Shown one piece after another: positions 20,196 to 30,837 of a DNA stretch of 37,096 nucleotides. The translations under genes and the position numbers were made by a program. This DNA comes from Saprospiraceae bacterium (GTDB lineage: Bacteria > Bacteroidota > Bacteroidia > Chitinophagales > Saprospiraceae). The stretch covers positions 1 through 37,096 of the forward strand of contig JALHMA010000012.1 in NCBI GenBank assembly GCA_022844265.1. Reading direction: 5' to 3'. The notes under the pieces are model-generated. The model made no database searches. It saw only the letters and a program-made list of their open reading frames with translations, and was not told the origin of the DNA. How positions within the stretch are numbered: position 1 is the stretch's first letter; every line of letters begins with the position of its first letter.

Positions 20196-20588
20196 TTATA
20201 CGCGGCGGCGCTTAGGCGGGCGGCAACCATTGTGCGGCATCGGCGTAACGTCGTTGATGACGGTTACTTTGATACCGGACTGGTCAATCGCACGAATAGC
20301 AGCTTCGCGACCGGAACCCGGGCCTTTTACAAATACCTCAGCGGTACGCATACCGGCTTCAAATGCTGTTTTCGCAGCATCATTGGCCGCTACCTGCGCA
20401 GCGTATGGGGTGTTTTTCTTGGATCCACGGAAACCTGCCTTACCGGCTGATGCCCATGACACTACTTCACCTTGCTTATTGGTGATAGAAATGATAATGT
20501 TGTTGAAGCTGGCCCGAATGAAGACAATTCCTTCGGGGGAAATTTTGACTTTGCGCTTAACAACTTTTTTTGCAGCTCCTTTTGCCAT
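20196..20588 (-). CDS. rpsK: 30S ribosomal protein uS11
   Basis: [46 protein letters not shown]. Confidence 0.98.
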   Translation of the reverse strand: MAKGAAKKVVKRKVKISPEGIVFIRASFNNIIISITNKQGEVVSWASAGKAGFRGSKKNTPYAAQVAANDAAKTAFEAGMRTAEVFVKGPGSGREAAIRAIDQSGIKVTVINDVTPMPHNGCRPPKRRRV

Positions 20589-20616
20589 TGTATATGGTAG
20601 TGTGCTTTAAACTTGG

Positions 20617-20728
20617 GTGTTTAGTATCTAGTATTTAGTGTCTGGGACACTTTGCCTTTGGCTTTTATTGTTAGGTTTGCCAAAGGCAATGAGTCCTAAA
20701 TCCAAAAAACCAAACACTAAACACTATT
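20617..20728. repeat. Inverted repeat in rpsK-rpsM spacer: TAGTGTT-type outer arms with 11-bp inner stem
   Basis: Inner TTGCCTTTGGC (20652-20662) / GCCAAAGGCAA (20679-20689); outer gtgtttagtatctagtatttagtgtc versus ccaaacactaaacactatta. Confidence 0.75.
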
Positions 20729-21104
20729 ACTTCGTTGCTTTTTTCTTGTTCGCAACCGTCTTACGCTTGCCCTTGCGGGTACGAGCATTGGTACGGGTAC
20801 GCTGGCCACGTAGTGGCAAACCTTTCCGGTGACGGAGACCGCGGTAACAACCGATATCCATCAGACGTTTGATACTCAACTGAACTTCCGAACGAAGTTG
20901 ACCTTCGGTGCGGTAATCATCCGCGATGATGCGGGTGATCGCCTTGATGTTCTCATCCGTCCAGTTTTCCACTTTTGTGTTCTCGTCCATCCCCGCTTTA
21001 TCCAGGATAACTTTGGCTGTTGTAGAGCCAATTCCATAGATATAGGTCAGACCGATAACCCCTCTTTTATTCCGGGGCAAATCCACACCAGCAATACGTG
21101 CCAT
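20727..21104 (-). CDS. rpsM: 30S ribosomal protein uS13
   Basis: [38 protein letters not shown]...[24 protein letters not shown]. Confidence 0.98.
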   Translation of the reverse strand: MARIAGVDLPRNKRGVIGLTYIYGIGSTTAKVILDKAGMDENTKVENWTDENIKAITRIIADDYRTEGQLRSEVQLSIKRLMDIGCYRGLRHRKGLPLRGQRTRTNARTRKGKRKTVANKKKATK

Positions 21105-21197
21105 ATTCTATTGTTGATTTGTTGTAACCTTTGATAAGTCGATTCATTTTTAAATTATTGATTTTCAATAACTTGCGAATGAATCAAACGCCGGCTT

Positions 21198-21314
21198 TTA
21201 ACCCTGGCGCTGTTTGAATTTCGGGTTTTTCTTGTTGATTACATAAAGTTTGCCATTCCGGCGAACAATCTTGCAATCAACCGAACGCTTTTTGATAGAC
21301 GGTTTAACCTTCAT
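21198..21314 (-). CDS. rpmJ: 50S ribosomal protein bL36 (not in ORF track)
   Basis: Hand translation: [38 protein letters not shown]. Form lacking the Cys zinc ligands. Confidence 0.95.
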   Translation of the reverse strand: MKVKPSIKKRSVDCKIVRRNGKLYVINKKNPKFKQRQG

Positions 21315-21358
21315 GTCGTGCGTATTTTCAGTTTGCAAAAATTATATTGACACCTTGA

Positions 21359-21577
21359 TTATTTGTAGCGGTAAATAATTCGTCCACGAGTCAAATCGTA
21401 AGGCGACATTTCTACCGATACTTTATCACCAGGCAAAATTCTGATGTAGTTCATGCGCATCTTGCCGGAGATGGTCGCCAATATGACGTGCCCGTTTTCC
21501 AGACGCACTTTGAAATTTGCATTGGAGAGCGCTTCCGCTACTTCTCCGTCTTGTTTAATAATGTCTTCTTTTGACAT
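21359..21577 (-). CDS. infA: Translation initiation factor IF-1
   Basis: [72 protein letters not shown]. Confidence 0.98.
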   Translation of the reverse strand: MSKEDIIKQDGEVAEALSNANFKVRLENGHVILATISGKMRMNYIRILPGDKVSVEMSPYDLTRGRIIYRYK

Positions 21578-21609
21578 ATAAGGCCTTTTCGATTTTGGGC
21601 TGCAAAGGT

Positions 21610-22464
21610 CTAACTTTTTGGGGAGATTTCCCGCAAAGAATTATTATTTTTTATAGCGTCCAAAATAAATTCATGCGTAGAGAGAATATCCGCCTTTCCT
21701 TTCCGTACTGCTACCGAGTGTTCGTAATGCGCGCTCGGTTTTCTGTCTCTGGTGTGGATGGTCCAGCCGTCGGTATCCTGGTACACCTCTTTAACACCCA
21801 TATTGATCATCGGTTCAATTGCTATCACCAGACCTTCCATCAAAACCGGCCCTTTCCCTCTTCTTCCGAAGTTCGGAACTTCCGGTTCTTCGTGTAAAGA
21901 GCGTCCAACGCCATGTCCCACCAGATCTCTCACCACTCCGTATTTATGTTGCCGTTCACAGTAGTCCTGAATTGCGAATGAAATATCTCCCACCCGTTTT
22001 CCATGCACTGCCTGTTCGATGCCTTTGTATAAAGAGCCGTAGGTGACGCGGAGCAGTTCCATGGTAGCATCGTCAACATCTGCCAAAGCAAACGTAAAAG
22101 CCGCATCCCCGTAAAATCCTTCCAGTTCCACACCGCAATCCACCGAAGCAATATCTTTTTCTCCAAATTCCCTGTTCGCCGGAATCCCGTGTACCACTAT
22201 ATCATTGTAAGAGATACAGAGTGAACCCGGAAAAGGGTTATGTGGCGACCCGTAGCCTTTAAAGGCCGGCCGGGCTTTGTGATCGCGGATAAATTCTTCA
22301 GCCGCCTGATCCAATTGTTTGCCGGTTACACCCGGCTTGAGCAGCGTACCAACATATCCCAGGGTTTTTGAAACCAGGAGGTTGGCATTGCGCATCAATT
22401 CAATTTCTTCTTTGGTTTTATAGAAGACTCTTTTGCCTTCTTTACCAGAACCGAAAAGTCCCAT
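21610..22464 (-). CDS. map: Methionine aminopeptidase, type I
   Basis: Metal-site motifs [46 protein letters not shown]. Confidence 0.96.
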   Translation of the reverse strand: MGLFGSGKEGKRVFYKTKEEIELMRNANLLVSKTLGYVGTLLKPGVTGKQLDQAAEEFIRDHKARPAFKGYGSPHNPFPGSLCISYNDIVVHGIPANREFGEKDIASVDCGVELEGFYGDAAFTFALADVDDATMELLRVTYGSLYKGIEQAVHGKRVGDISFAIQDYCERQHKYGVVRDLVGHGVGRSLHEEPEVPNFGRRGKGPVLMEGLVIAIEPMINMGVKEVYQDTDGWTIHTRDRKPSAHYEHSVAVRKGKADILSTHEFILDAIKNNNSLREISPKS

Positions 22465-22469
22465 AATTT

Positions 22470-23834
22470 TTATTGCGGCTGCCCCATTTGGAGGCCCTGT
22501 GAAGAGCGTCCCTGTATGCGGCCGGATTTAATAAGACCATCGTATTTCTGCGTCAGCAAGTAGCTCTCGATCACTTGTAAGGTATCCAGTGCAACACCCA
22601 CCATAATCAGCAGCGTTGTGCCGCCAAAAAAGAGTGCAAACTGTTGGTTGACTCCGAAAGTGGCTGCAATGGATGGCATGATACCGAGCAGACCGAGGAA
22701 TATTGCGCCCGGAAGTGTGATCCGGGTCATAATATTATCGATATAGTCAGAAGTCGCTTCACCCGGTTTGACACCCGGAACAAACGCATTGTTTCGTTTC
22801 AGGTATTCTGCATAGTTCGTCGGATTAATCATCAGGGCCGTATACACATAAGTACAGATAACGATCAGCAGGAAAAAAGATGCGTTATAGCCAAAGGAGT
22901 AAATATCGCTGAACATTTGCAATTGTCCTGTACCGCTGTCTGCACTGGCCAGGTATTGATAAGCGGTAGCCGGAAGGAACATCAGCGCCTGGGCGAAGAT
23001 GATCGGCATAACGCCCGCAGAGTTTACTTTTAATGGCAGGTAGTCGCGTGCGCTGGCAGCAGGTACGGAACCGCCCGAACGCCCTACCATTCGTTTGGCA
23101 AACTGTATCGGAATCCGTCGAACACCCTGGATAACCAGGATAGTAGCCAGTACGATCAGGAAGAAAAACGCCAGTTCTACAAAGAAAAGCAGCAGTTTAT
23201 TGTCGCTGAAAAGTTTCTGGAATTCAAATACAAACGCTTGCGGCAAACGGGCAATGATACCGGCCTGGATAATCAGGGATACGCCATTGCCGATACCTTT
23301 ATCGGTAATACGCTCACCCAGCCACATACAAAAGATGGTACCGGCAGTGAGGATGATGATATTGGTAAACCAGAACAGGCCATCGGGAATTTCAGAAGAA
23401 ATGGCGCCCGGGGTACTGCGAATCAACTGGAGATAACCGCCGCCCTGTACCAGGGTAATGGCTACCGTCAGCAAACGGGTGATCTGGTTGATCTGTTTGC
23501 GACCGCTTTCACCTTCTTTGGTTTGCAGGCGCTGGAAATAAGGCACCGCAAAACCCAGCAACTGTACAATGATAGATGCCGTGATGTAGGGCATTACGCC
23601 CAGGGCAAAAATGGCAGCATTGTCAAAAGCGCCGCCGGTAAATACGTTGATCAGACCGAGAAGGTCGTTGGAACCGCGATTTTGGGCTGCTTTGTCAAGC
23701 GCGGCCGGAATAACACCCGGCAATACCACGAAAGTGCCCACACGGTACACCAACAATAAACCCAACGTAAAGAGAATACGCTGGCGGAGTTCTTTGATAC
23801 TCCAAATATTTTTGAGAACCGTAAAAAGTTTCAT
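22470..23834 (-). CDS. secY: Preprotein translocase subunit SecY
   Basis: 454 aa polytopic protein; LGVMPYITASIIVQLL, GERITDKGIGNGVSLII, RNNAFVPGVKPGEATSDYID. Confidence 0.98.
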   Translation of the reverse strand: MKLFTVLKNIWSIKELRQRILFTLGLLLVYRVGTFVVLPGVIPAALDKAAQNRGSNDLLGLINVFTGGAFDNAAIFALGVMPYITASIIVQLLGFAVPYFQRLQTKEGESGRKQINQITRLLTVAITLVQGGGYLQLIRSTPGAISSEIPDGLFWFTNIIILTAGTIFCMWLGERITDKGIGNGVSLIIQAGIIARLPQAFVFEFQKLFSDNKLLLFFVELAFFFLIVLATILVIQGVRRIPIQFAKRMVGRSGGSVPAASARDYLPLKVNSAGVMPIIFAQALMFLPATAYQYLASADSGTGQLQMFSDIYSFGYNASFFLLIVICTYVYTALMINPTNYAEYLKRNNAFVPGVKPGEATSDYIDNIMTRITLPGAIFLGLLGIMPSIAATFGVNQQFALFFGGTTLLIMVGVALDTLQVIESYLLTQKYDGLIKSGRIQGRSSQGLQMGQPQ

Positions 23835-23851
23835 TGCCGAGAGAGAAGAAT

Positions 23852-24298
23852 TTAAACAAGTTCAACACTACCACCTGCCGCTTCAATGGCTGCCTTCGCG
23901 GAGGCCGACACTGCATGCGCCTTGATATTCACTTTAGAGGTCAAGGTGCCTTTACCCAGCACTTTGATTTTGTCGCTGGCTTTTGCCAGGCCTACAGAGA
24001 CCATTAATGCCACATCCAGATCAGATACGCCTGTTTTTTGGACATACGCTTCGAGCGTGCTCAGGTTGAGCGGTGCATACTCTTCGCGATTAACATTATG
24101 GAAGCCGCGTTTTGGCAAACGACGCTGCATAGGCGTCTGACCGCCTTCAAAGTGGCGTTTTTCCTTCGAGCCACTGCGGGCTTTATCACCCTTGTGACCG
24201 CGCGTGGAAGTACCGCCATGGCCAGATCCTGTACCACGACCAATACGCTTTTCTTTTTTCACAGAACCCTGTGCCGGACGAAGATTATTGAGTTCCAT
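23852..24298 (-). CDS. rplO: 50S ribosomal protein uL15
   Basis: MELNNLRPAQGSVKKEKRIGRGTGSGHGGTSTRGHKGDKARSG. Confidence 0.98.
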   Translation of the reverse strand: MELNNLRPAQGSVKKEKRIGRGTGSGHGGTSTRGHKGDKARSGSKEKRHFEGGQTPMQRRLPKRGFHNVNREEYAPLNLSTLEAYVQKTGVSDLDVALMVSVGLAKASDKIKVLGKGTLTSKVNIKAHAVSASAKAAIEAAGGSVELV

Positions 24299-24385
24299 TG
24301 CTGTGTTTTATTCGATATGAAAACCCGTATGGGAGATTCCCACAACAGGTTTTTAGTTGAATTTCAATGATGAATACAATTGCAA

Positions 24386-24565
24386 TCAGGCGTTTTCTAC
24401 CTGAACCAAATGTTGTACGACCCGGATCATTCCATGAATCTGGGGATTGGCTTCATGCTCGACCGTTTGATTCATTTTGCGGAATCCCAGCGCCGTAAGC
24501 GTGTTTTTCTGCCGTTTGGTTTTATCAATCGGGCTTTTGACCAGTGTAATTTTTACCTTGCTCAT
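24386..24565 (-). CDS. rpmD: 50S ribosomal protein uL30 (not in ORF track)
   Basis: Hand translation: MSKVKITLVKSPIDKTKRQKNTLTALGFRKMNQTVEHEANPQIHGMIRVVQHLVQVENA*. Confidence 0.95.
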   Translation of the reverse strand: MSKVKITLVKSPIDKTKRQKNTLTALGFRKMNQTVEHEANPQIHGMIRVVQHLVQVENA

Positions 24566-24573
24566 GTTGCTTA

Positions 24574-24601
24574 GTTATCGGTTATCAGTTATCGGTTATC
24601 A
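24574..24601. repeat. Four tandem heptamers GTTATCG/GTTATCA between rpmD and rpsE
   Basis: GTTATCG GTTATCA GTTATCG GTTATCA; the facing arm is weak or degenerate. Confidence 0.9.
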
Positions 24602-24614
24602 GACGACCAACCAA

Positions 24615-25142
24615 TTAACCATTAAACAATTTGTCCATTGAGATACCGCGCTGGCGGGCCACTTCAACCGGGCTGCGCAGGCTGGCCAATGCAGCAATCG
24701 TGGCTTTCACTACGTTGTGCGGATTGGATGAACCCTGCGATTTAGCCAGTACGTCGTGGATACCGGCCATTTCCAGTACAGCGCGCATAGCGCCACCGGC
24801 AATAACGCCCGTTCCATGAGCGGCTGGTTTGATCAATACGCGGCCTGCATCATATTTACCACGCGCTTCATGCGGAATGGTACCGTTCAATACAGGCACT
24901 TTAACGAGATTTTTTTCTGCGTCCTTCACCGCTTTGGCGATGGCTTCAGAAACCTCACGCGCTTTGCCCAAACCCTGACCAACGCGGCCTTTACCGTCGC
25001 CCACCACTACTACTGCGGCAAAGCTGAAAGTACGACCACCTTTGGTTACTTTGGCAACGCGATTGAGCGAAACCATTTTTTCTTTGAGACCCGAATCTTC
25101 AGAAGTACGGGAATTATCTCTTTCTCTTTCTTGCCGTGCCAT
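24615..25142 (-). CDS. rpsE: 30S ribosomal protein uS5
   Basis: [41 protein letters not shown]. Confidence 0.98.
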   Translation of the reverse strand: MARQERERDNSRTSEDSGLKEKMVSLNRVAKVTKGGRTFSFAAVVVVGDGKGRVGQGLGKAREVSEAIAKAVKDAEKNLVKVPVLNGTIPHEARGKYDAGRVLIKPAAHGTGVIAGGAMRAVLEMAGIHDVLAKSQGSSNPHNVVKATIAALASLRSPVEVARQRGISMDKLFNG

Positions 25143-25183
25143 AGTTGACGAGCTACTGTTGAGATGTTGACTTAAAAATATAC

Positions 25184-25525
25184 TTAGAACTGGAGACCTC
25201 CCTCGCGGGCGCCGTCAGCCAAGGATTTTACACGACCGTGGTACAGGTAACCGCCGCGGTCAAAAACAACGTTTTCGATACCGGCAGCCTTCGTACGTTC
25301 GGCGATCAGTTTGCCCACTGCTACAGCCTGTTCCTGTTTAGTTCCGGTCAATCCGGCAGAAGAGGCCGAAGCCAGCGTATGCCCTGTCAGGTCGTCGATT
25401 ACCTGGCAGTAAATGGATTTATTGGAGCGAAAAATGCTCAGACGTGGACGCGCGGCCGTTCCGTTCACTTTTTTACGGATGCGCATGTGAATGCGCTGAC
25501 GACTTTGCTTTTTTGTGCGTTTCAT
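25184..25525 (-). CDS. rplR: 50S ribosomal protein uL18
   Basis: Start [45 protein letters not shown]; the ORF track start is 12 nt upstream. Confidence 0.95.
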   Translation of the reverse strand: MKRTKKQSRQRIHMRIRKKVNGTAARPRLSIFRSNKSIYCQVIDDLTGHTLASASSAGLTGTKQEQAVAVGKLIAERTKAAGIENVVFDRGGYLYHGRVKSLADGAREGGLQF

Positions 25526-25642
25526 TATTTTTATCAATTTGGGTTTTCCCGATTACCGACCGGGGAAACATGATAATAAGGTATGAATAGAGCGGCGTAC
25601 AAGGCATAAAAAACAACCCGAAACGACGCGATCCAATCGTTT

Positions 25643-26203
25643 TTATTTTTTGCTACCGGCAGTTTTACCTGCTTTGCGGCGCACCACTTCTCCCTTGAAC
25701 ATGATACCCTTTCCTTTGTAAGGCTCGGGTTTGCGGAAGGAGCGTATTTTTGCACACACCTGACCCAGGAGTTCCTTATCAGAACCTTCCAGGCGGATGA
25801 GTGGCGGCGAACCTTTTTCCATGGCCGTCGTCAACTTGATTTCCGAAGGGATGGAAAAGATGATCGGGTGTGAGTAACCAACCGTGAGGGTCAGGAGATT
25901 CCCCTGATTTTCCACACGATAACCTACCCCGATTACTTCCATTTCACGGATGTAGCCCTGGCTAACACCGGTCACCAGGTTGTTGAGCAGTGCGCGATAC
26001 AAGCCGTGTAAGGCTTTGTGCCGCTTCTGATCAGTCGGGCGCGTGACAGAAAGTGTGCCGTCTTCAATCTGCACACTAATATCCGGGTCCACTTTCTGAG
26101 AAAGTGAGCCTTTCGGGCCTTTCACGGTAACCGTGTTATCGGACGCGAGCGAAACTTCCACTTTTGCCGGTATTTGAATCGGCATTTTACCAATGCGTGA
26201 CAT
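25643..26203 (-). CDS. rplF: 50S ribosomal protein uL6
   Basis: MSRIGKMPIQIPAKVEVSLASDNTVTVKGPKGSLS...PEPYKGKGIMF. Confidence 0.98.
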   Translation of the reverse strand: MSRIGKMPIQIPAKVEVSLASDNTVTVKGPKGSLSQKVDPDISVQIEDGTLSVTRPTDQKRHKALHGLYRALLNNLVTGVSQGYIREMEVIGVGYRVENQGNLLTLTVGYSHPIIFSIPSEIKLTTAMEKGSPPLIRLEGSDKELLGQVCAKIRSFRKPEPYKGKGIMFKGEVVRRKAGKTAGSKK

Positions 26204-26247
26204 ATCGCAAATGAATTCTTAGTTCTAAGTTTTTGACGCTTAGGTGA

Positions 26248-26658
26248 TTAGGAAACATAGCAGAGCAACTCGCCGCCAACATTCATCTCGCGGGCTTTTT
26301 TGTCCGTCATTACTCCTTTCGAAGTAGAAACGATCATAATGCCCAGGCCGTTGATGATACGCGGAATATCCGTTGCACCGGAGAACTTACGCAAACCCGG
26401 ACGGCTTACCCGTACCAGATCGCGGATGACAGGCTGTTTGGTAGCCGTATCATACTTGAGTGCAATTTTGATGATGCCCTGCTTATTTTCAGGAGTTTTT
26501 TCCTCGAACGTATATTTGAGAATGTAACCCTGATCATACAAGATCTCCGTGATGGACTTCTTGATACGGGAAGCCGGAATCTCGACGATGCGATGGCCAG
26601 CCATCTGCGCGTTGCGGATGCGGGTCAAATAGTCTGCTATCGGGTCAGTGACTTGCAT
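26248..26658 (-). CDS. rpsH: 30S ribosomal protein uS8
   Basis: [19 protein letters not shown]...[33 protein letters not shown]. Confidence 0.98.
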   Translation of the reverse strand: MQVTDPIADYLTRIRNAQMAGHRIVEIPASRIKKSITEILYDQGYILKYTFEEKTPENKQGIIKIALKYDTATKQPVIRDLVRVSRPGLRKFSGATDIPRIINGLGIMIVSTSKGVMTDKKAREMNVGGELLCYVS

Positions 26659-26699
26659 TGTATCTTCTCGATTGATTGTATTCTAAAAAGATGTTGATT

Positions 26700-26795
26700 T
26701 GTGTTTTCGTGTTTTTGTGTGTTCGTGTTTTTGTGTTTTCGTCCGCAGACACTCTAAAACACTAAAACACTACAACACCAAAACCCTAAAACACC
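26700..26795. repeat. Octamer repeats GTGTTTTN as inverted arms between rpsH and rpsN
   Basis: Left GTGTTTTC GTGTTTTT GTGTGTTC GTGTTTTT GTGTTTTC; reverse complement of right arm GTGTTTTA GGGTTTTG GTGTTGTA GTGTTTTA GTGTTTTA. Confidence 0.9.
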
Positions 26796-26801
26796 TAATG
26801 T

Positions 26802-27071
26802 TTACCAGGATGCCTTGGTGATTCCTGGAATTTTACCATATAAAGCCATTTCACGGAACTTCACACGGCAGATACCGAATTTGCGCATGTATCCTTTCGG
26901 ACGACCAGTCAGCAAACAACGGTTGTGCAAACGAATCGGGTTAGCATTGCGCGGAAGTTTGTCCAGTGCTTCGTAATCACCGGCTTCCTTTAACTTTTTG
27001 CGCAGGGCGGCATATTTTGCAACCACACGCTGACGTTTTTGCTCCCGGGCAATGATGGATTTCTTAGCCAT
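26802..27071 (-). CDS. rpsN: 30S ribosomal protein uS14
   Basis: [69 protein letters not shown]. Confidence 0.98.
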   Translation of the reverse strand: MAKKSIIAREQKRQRVVAKYAALRKKLKEAGDYEALDKLPRNANPIRLHNRCLLTGRPKGYMRKFGICRVKFREMALYGKIPGITKASW

Positions 27072-27103
27072 TTTGCTCTATATCTGATTGAGTGTGAGGT
27101 ATC

Positions 27104-27673
27104 TTATTGTTGTTGCTGTTGCTTCTTAACAAACGGGATACCAATTTCTTTTAACAGTGCGTACGCTTCAGCATCCGTTTTAGCGGAAGTGATAAAGGAA
27201 ATGTCCATACCCATGATTTTCGACACCTTATCGATGTCTATTTCCGGGAATATGATCTGTTCCGTCACACCCATAGTGAAGTTGCCGCGACCATCAAATG
27301 ATTTGTCGTTGATCCCGCGGAAGTCGCGTACACGAGGCATCGCGATCGAAATAAAACGATCGAGAAATTCGTACATGCGTTCGCCGCGCAAAGTAACGCG
27401 CACACCGATGGGCATTCCTTCCCGAAGTTTGAAGTTCGAGACAGAGGTGCGGGCCTTGGTAGACACGGCTTTCTGACCAACGATGGTCGAAAGTTCGTTC
27501 GCTGCGTTGTCGATCATCTTTTTATCGCCGGTAGCATCGCCGATGCCCTGGTTGATACAGATTTTCAACAGGCGCGGCGCCTGCATGACAGAAGAGTAGT
27601 TGAACTGCTGCATGAGCGCAGGCACCACTTCTTGCTGGTATTTTGTTTTGAGACGAGGTACGTATTTCATCAC
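27104..27673 (-). CDS. rplE: 50S ribosomal protein uL5
   Basis: [43 protein letters not shown]; start overlaps rplX end by 4 nt. Confidence 0.98.
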   Translation of the reverse strand: MMKYVPRLKTKYQQEVVPALMQQFNYSSVMQAPRLLKICINQGIGDATGDKKMIDNAANELSTIVGQKAVSTKARTSVSNFKLREGMPIGVRVTLRGERMYEFLDRFISIAMPRVRDFRGINDKSFDGRGNFTMGVTEQIIFPEIDIDKVSKIMGMDISFITSAKTDAEAYALLKEIGIPFVKKQQQQQ

Positions 27674-28017
27674 TTGATGATGTTTCCTGATTTTTTAGAA
27701 AAGCGAACCTTTTCGCCATTTTCTTCTACACGGTAGCCGATGCGCGTGGCTTCCCCGGTTTTGGGATCCACGTGTGCGAGGTTGGAGATGTGAATGGTTG
27801 CTTCCATTTCACGGATACCGCCTTCCTCTGTTTGCGAAGCCTTGACGTGCTTTTTCACAATATTGATGCCTTCCACGATTGCGCGGTTTTTATCGGTAAA
27901 CACCTGGAGAACCAGGCCCGTTTTACCTTTGTCGTCGCCGGAAATAACCATTACCTGGTCGCCCCGACGGACATGCAATTTTGGTGCGAAACGCTTTACT
28001 TTATTTTTCGTAGCCAT
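27670..28017 (-). CDS. rplX: 50S ribosomal protein uL24
   Basis: [47 protein letters not shown]. Confidence 0.98.
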   Translation of the reverse strand: MATKNKVKRFAPKLHVRRGDQVMVISGDDKGKTGLVLQVFTDKNRAIVEGINIVKKHVKASQTEEGGIREMEATIHISNLAHVDPKTGEATRIGYRVEENGEKVRFSKKSGNIIK

Positions 28018-28048
28018 TGTAAAAATGTGCTAAATGGGTAATTGCTAA

Positions 28049-28414
28049 TTAGAGAACTTCAGGGGCCAATGAGATAATACGCATATAGTCCTTGTCGCGG
28101 AGTTCGCGGGCTACCGGCCCGAAAATACGCGTACCACGCGGCTCGTCAGAGGCATTCAACAGCACTACCGCATTGTCGTCAAAACGGATGTAGGAACCAT
28201 CCTTGCGGCGGATTTCTTTGCGTGTGCGAACGATAACAGCTTTGGACACTGTACCTTTCTTTACACCACCCGGAGAAGCATCTTTCACCGTCACGACGAT
28301 TTTATCGCCGACACCGGCATAACGCTGGCGGGTATGGCCCAATACGCGGATGCAAAGCACCTCTTTCGCGCCTGAATTATCGGCCACATTCAAACGAGAC
28401 TCTTGCTGAATCAT
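28049..28414 (-). CDS. rplN: 50S ribosomal protein uL14
   Basis: [46 protein letters not shown]. Confidence 0.98.
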   Translation of the reverse strand: MIQQESRLNVADNSGAKEVLCIRVLGHTRQRYAGVGDKIVVTVKDASPGGVKKGTVSKAVIVRTRKEIRRKDGSYIRFDDNAVVLLNASDEPRGTRIFGPVARELRDKDYMRIISLAPEVL

Positions 28415-28425
28415 AATCTTTATTA

Positions 28426-28519
28426 GTTATGAGTTAGGAGTTATGAGTGATGAGTTATTTGAATGGTTAGGAGTGAGGCAATGTGTGTCACTCATAACTC
28501 ATAACTTATAACTCATAAC
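28426..28519. repeat. Heptamer repeats GTTATGA as inverted arms between rplN and rpsQ
   Basis: Left GTTATGA GTTAGGA GTTATGA GTGATGA GTTAT (28426-28458); right arm 28489-28519 reverse complements to GTTATGA GTTATAA GTTATGA GTTATGA GTG. Confidence 0.95.
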
Positions 28520-28525
28520 TATAAA

Positions 28526-28789
28526 TCATTTCGCTCTTTCAAGGATTTCCACCAAACGCCAGCGCTTCATTTTACTGAGCGGACGCGTTTCCATGATGCG
28601 CACAGTATCACCGATATTACAAGTGTTCTCTTCGTCGTGTGCGAAGAACTTCTTGGAACGCTTTACGAATTTACCGTAAAGCGGGTGCATCAGGCGGCGC
28701 TCCACCTTGACGGCTACGGTTTTGTCCATTTTATTGGACACGACCACGCCGGTTTTTTGTTTACGAAGATTTCTTACTACTGCTTCCAT
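28526..28789 (-). CDS. rpsQ: 30S ribosomal protein uS17
   Basis: [76 protein letters not shown]. Confidence 0.98.
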   Translation of the reverse strand: MEAVVRNLRKQKTGVVVSNKMDKTVAVKVERRLMHPLYGKFVKRSKKFFAHDEENTCNIGDTVRIMETRPLSKMKRWRLVEILERAK

Positions 28790-28818
28790 CTATTTAGATG
28801 TAAATGAGTTGAACGCTT

Positions 28819-29079
28819 TTATTTCTGGCGACGGCGGCGAATCCGCAACTTGGACCGCAGTTCAAGTTGCTCGGGAGTCATCACTGCTAATTCCCTTTTC
28901 CGGCCTTCCGTGAGGATACGGGATATGTTGCGGCGAATTTCGCGCAATTCCATCGGATTGGCGATCCCTTTGACCGCATGGTCGAATTTCATTTGCTGGT
29001 ACTCCGTTTCCATGCTTGCCAGTTCGGCTTGCAGGTCGGCGACAGTCATGTCAGCAAGTTCCAATTTCTCCTTTGCCAT
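28819..29079 (-). CDS. rpmC: 50S ribosomal protein uL29
   Basis: Position between rpsQ and rplP; MTVADLQAELASMETEYQQMKFDHAVKGIANPMELREIRRNISRILTEGRKRE. Confidence 0.95.
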   Translation of the reverse strand: MAKEKLELADMTVADLQAELASMETEYQQMKFDHAVKGIANPMELREIRRNISRILTEGRKRELAVMTPEQLELRSKLRIRRRRQK

Positions 29080-29091
29080 TTTATTTTTGTT

Positions 29092-29134
29092 GATGGTTTA
29101 CAAGAGTTGACAGTTTATAAACCTATAAACCATC
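29092..29134. repeat. Short inverted repeat between rpmC and rplP
   Basis: GATGGTTTA (29092-29100) / TAAACCATC (29126-29134) with internal palindrome GTTTATAAAC. Confidence 0.6.
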
Positions 29135-29153
29135 CACTCATAAACTTTAATTT

Positions 29154-29573
29154 TTATCTTTCAAAGTCGTACCGCGTTACTGCTTTGCAGAGCACCGGAA
29201 GTTTTTGTGCAGCAAGTCGAAGCGACTCGTATGCCAGTTCTTCCGTAACTCCTTCAATCTCGAACAGTATACGACCTGGTTGAACTTCACAAACATAGTG
29301 GTCGACAGCACCTTTACCTTTACCCATACGAACTTCCGCAGGCTTGGAGGTAAGCGGTTTGTCGGGGAAGATGCGAATCCACACCTTACCTTCCCGTTTC
29401 ATGTGGCGCGTCAGTGCAATACGAGCGGACTCGATCTGACGGCTGGTGATACGGCTGAATTCCATAGATTTCAGGCCGAAAGACCCGAAAGAGATGGAAC
29501 TCCCCTTGTTTGCAAGCCCGCGATTGCGGCCTTTGTGTTGCTTGCGATATTTTTGACGTTTTGGCTGTAACAT
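29154..29573 (-). CDS. rplP: 50S ribosomal protein uL16
   Basis: [73 protein letters not shown]. Confidence 0.98.
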   Translation of the reverse strand: MLQPKRQKYRKQHKGRNRGLANKGSSISFGSFGLKSMEFSRITSRQIESARIALTRHMKREGKVWIRIFPDKPLTSKPAEVRMGKGKGAVDHYVCEVQPGRILFEIEGVTEELAYESLRLAAQKLPVLCKAVTRYDFER

Positions 29574-29646
29574 CCTGTGTCAATTTAAAAGCCTGTCAAT
29601 CAATGTTTTGTGCTCTATTTACTTTGTATATCCCGAAAACGGGCTG

Positions 29647-29677
29647 CAAAGGTACAACACAAGACAAGATTTTTCAA
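29647..29677 (-). promoter_or_regulatory. Candidate internal promoter upstream of rplP
   Basis: Minus strand TTTTG - 20 nt (from TTG) - TACCTTTG fits the Bacteroidota TTG / TAnnTTTG pattern; -7 at 29647-29654, TTG at 29675-29677. Confidence 0.5.
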
Positions 29678-29697
29678 AAGTTAGCATTAAATGATCT

Positions 29698-29779
29698 GAG
29701 TATTTGAGGATTTGAGGATTTGAGTATCTGACTTATTAAGGGATGCCTTGGTCGAATCTTCAAATACTCGAATCTTCAA
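29698..29779. repeat. Octamer repeats GAGGATTT/GAGTATTT as inverted arms between rplP and rpsC
   Basis: Left GAGTATTT GAGGATTT GAGGATTT GAGTATCT; reverse complement of right arm GAAGATTC GAGTATTT GAAGATTC. Confidence 0.85.
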
Positions 29780-29781
29780 AA

Positions 29782-30801
29782 CTATCTGCGCGGGCCGCCG
29801 CCGCTTCCACCGCGATTACCGCCGCCGCCGCTTCCGCCGCGATTGCCGCCACCACCGGTTCCGCCGCCGCGATTACCACCGCCGCCGGTTCCGCCGCCGC
29901 GATTGCCGCCGCCGCCGGTTCCGCCGCGATTGCCACCGCGATTACCGCCACCGCCGCCTTCGCGACGATCACCGCGTTCTCCGCGGTCGCCGCCTTCGCG
30001 ACGATCACCGCCACCGCGGCGATCTCCGCCGCGATCTCCACCACCGCCTCTGCGATCTCCGCCGCGGTCGCCGCCGCCTTCGCGACGATCACCACCGGTT
30101 CCTTCAGCTGCTGCGAACGGAGTCAGTTCGCGTTTAGTCAGTACTTCTCCTTTGAAAAGCCATACTTTGATACCGATTTTACCGTATACGGTCTGGGCTT
30201 CCACCCAGGCGTAGTCGATGTCGGCACGGAAAGTATGCAGAGGCGTACGACCTTCTTTATATTCCTCGCTGCGTGCAATTTCGGCGCCACCTACACGACC
30301 GCTGATACGCACCTTGATTCCTTCTGCTCCGGCACGCATGGTACCTTGAATAGAACCTTTGATGGCCCGGCGATAGTTGATACGCGCTTCAATTTGTTTG
30401 GCGATTTGTTCGCCTACAATGTTCGCATCGAGTTCAGGCTTCCGGATTTCAAAGATGTTGATTTGAACATCTTTGCCCGTGAGCACCTTGAGTTCTTCTT
30501 TTATCAGGTCAACTTCCTTACCACCTTTGCCGATAATGATACCGGGACGGCTGGTATGGATGGTGACGGTAACCCGCTTCATCGTACGTTCAATGACAAC
30601 ACGGCTGATACCGTTTTGCATTGGCTTGTTACGGTCGCGCGGATCGGCCGTTGCCGTTTTTGGACGGCGCGCACGGAGGTAGTTACGAATTTTTTCGTCT
30701 TCCACCACTTTAAGACCGTAGTCTTTGTCGGCATACCAGTTAGAATCCCAACCGCGAATGATGCCCAAGCGATTACCAATCGGATTTGCTTTTTGACCCA
30801 T
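29782..30801 (-). CDS. rpsC: 30S ribosomal protein uS3 with about 110-aa Gly/Arg/Asp/Asn-rich C-terminal tail
   Basis: [29 protein letters not shown]... KH motif [14 protein letters not shown]; tail [20 protein letters not shown]...[18 protein letters not shown]. Confidence 0.97.
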   Translation of the reverse strand: MGQKANPIGNRLGIIRGWDSNWYADKDYGLKVVEDEKIRNYLRARRPKTATADPRDRNKPMQNGISRVVIERTMKRVTVTIHTSRPGIIIGKGGKEVDLIKEELKVLTGKDVQINIFEIRKPELDANIVGEQIAKQIEARINYRRAIKGSIQGTMRAGAEGIKVRISGRVGGAEIARSEEYKEGRTPLHTFRADIDYAWVEAQTVYGKIGIKVWLFKGEVLTKRELTPFAAAEGTGGDRREGGGDRGGDRRGGGGDRGGDRRGGGDRREGGDRGERGDRREGGGGGNRGGNRGGTGGGGNRGGGTGGGGNRGGGTGGGGNRGGSGGGGNRGGSGGGPRR

Positions 30802-30837
30802 TTTATTACTGAATGAGGATGTGCGAATGAGTGATTT

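Noticed and set aside
21198-21314. Zinc-less bL36 as an unusual finding
   Set aside because: This form is, as far as I recall, normal for Bacteroidota; listed only as a feature.
29743-30816. 357-aa plus ORF, Ala/Thr-rich
   Set aside because: Antisense of rpsC; open only because the GGN/CGN repeat tail lacks stops in this frame.
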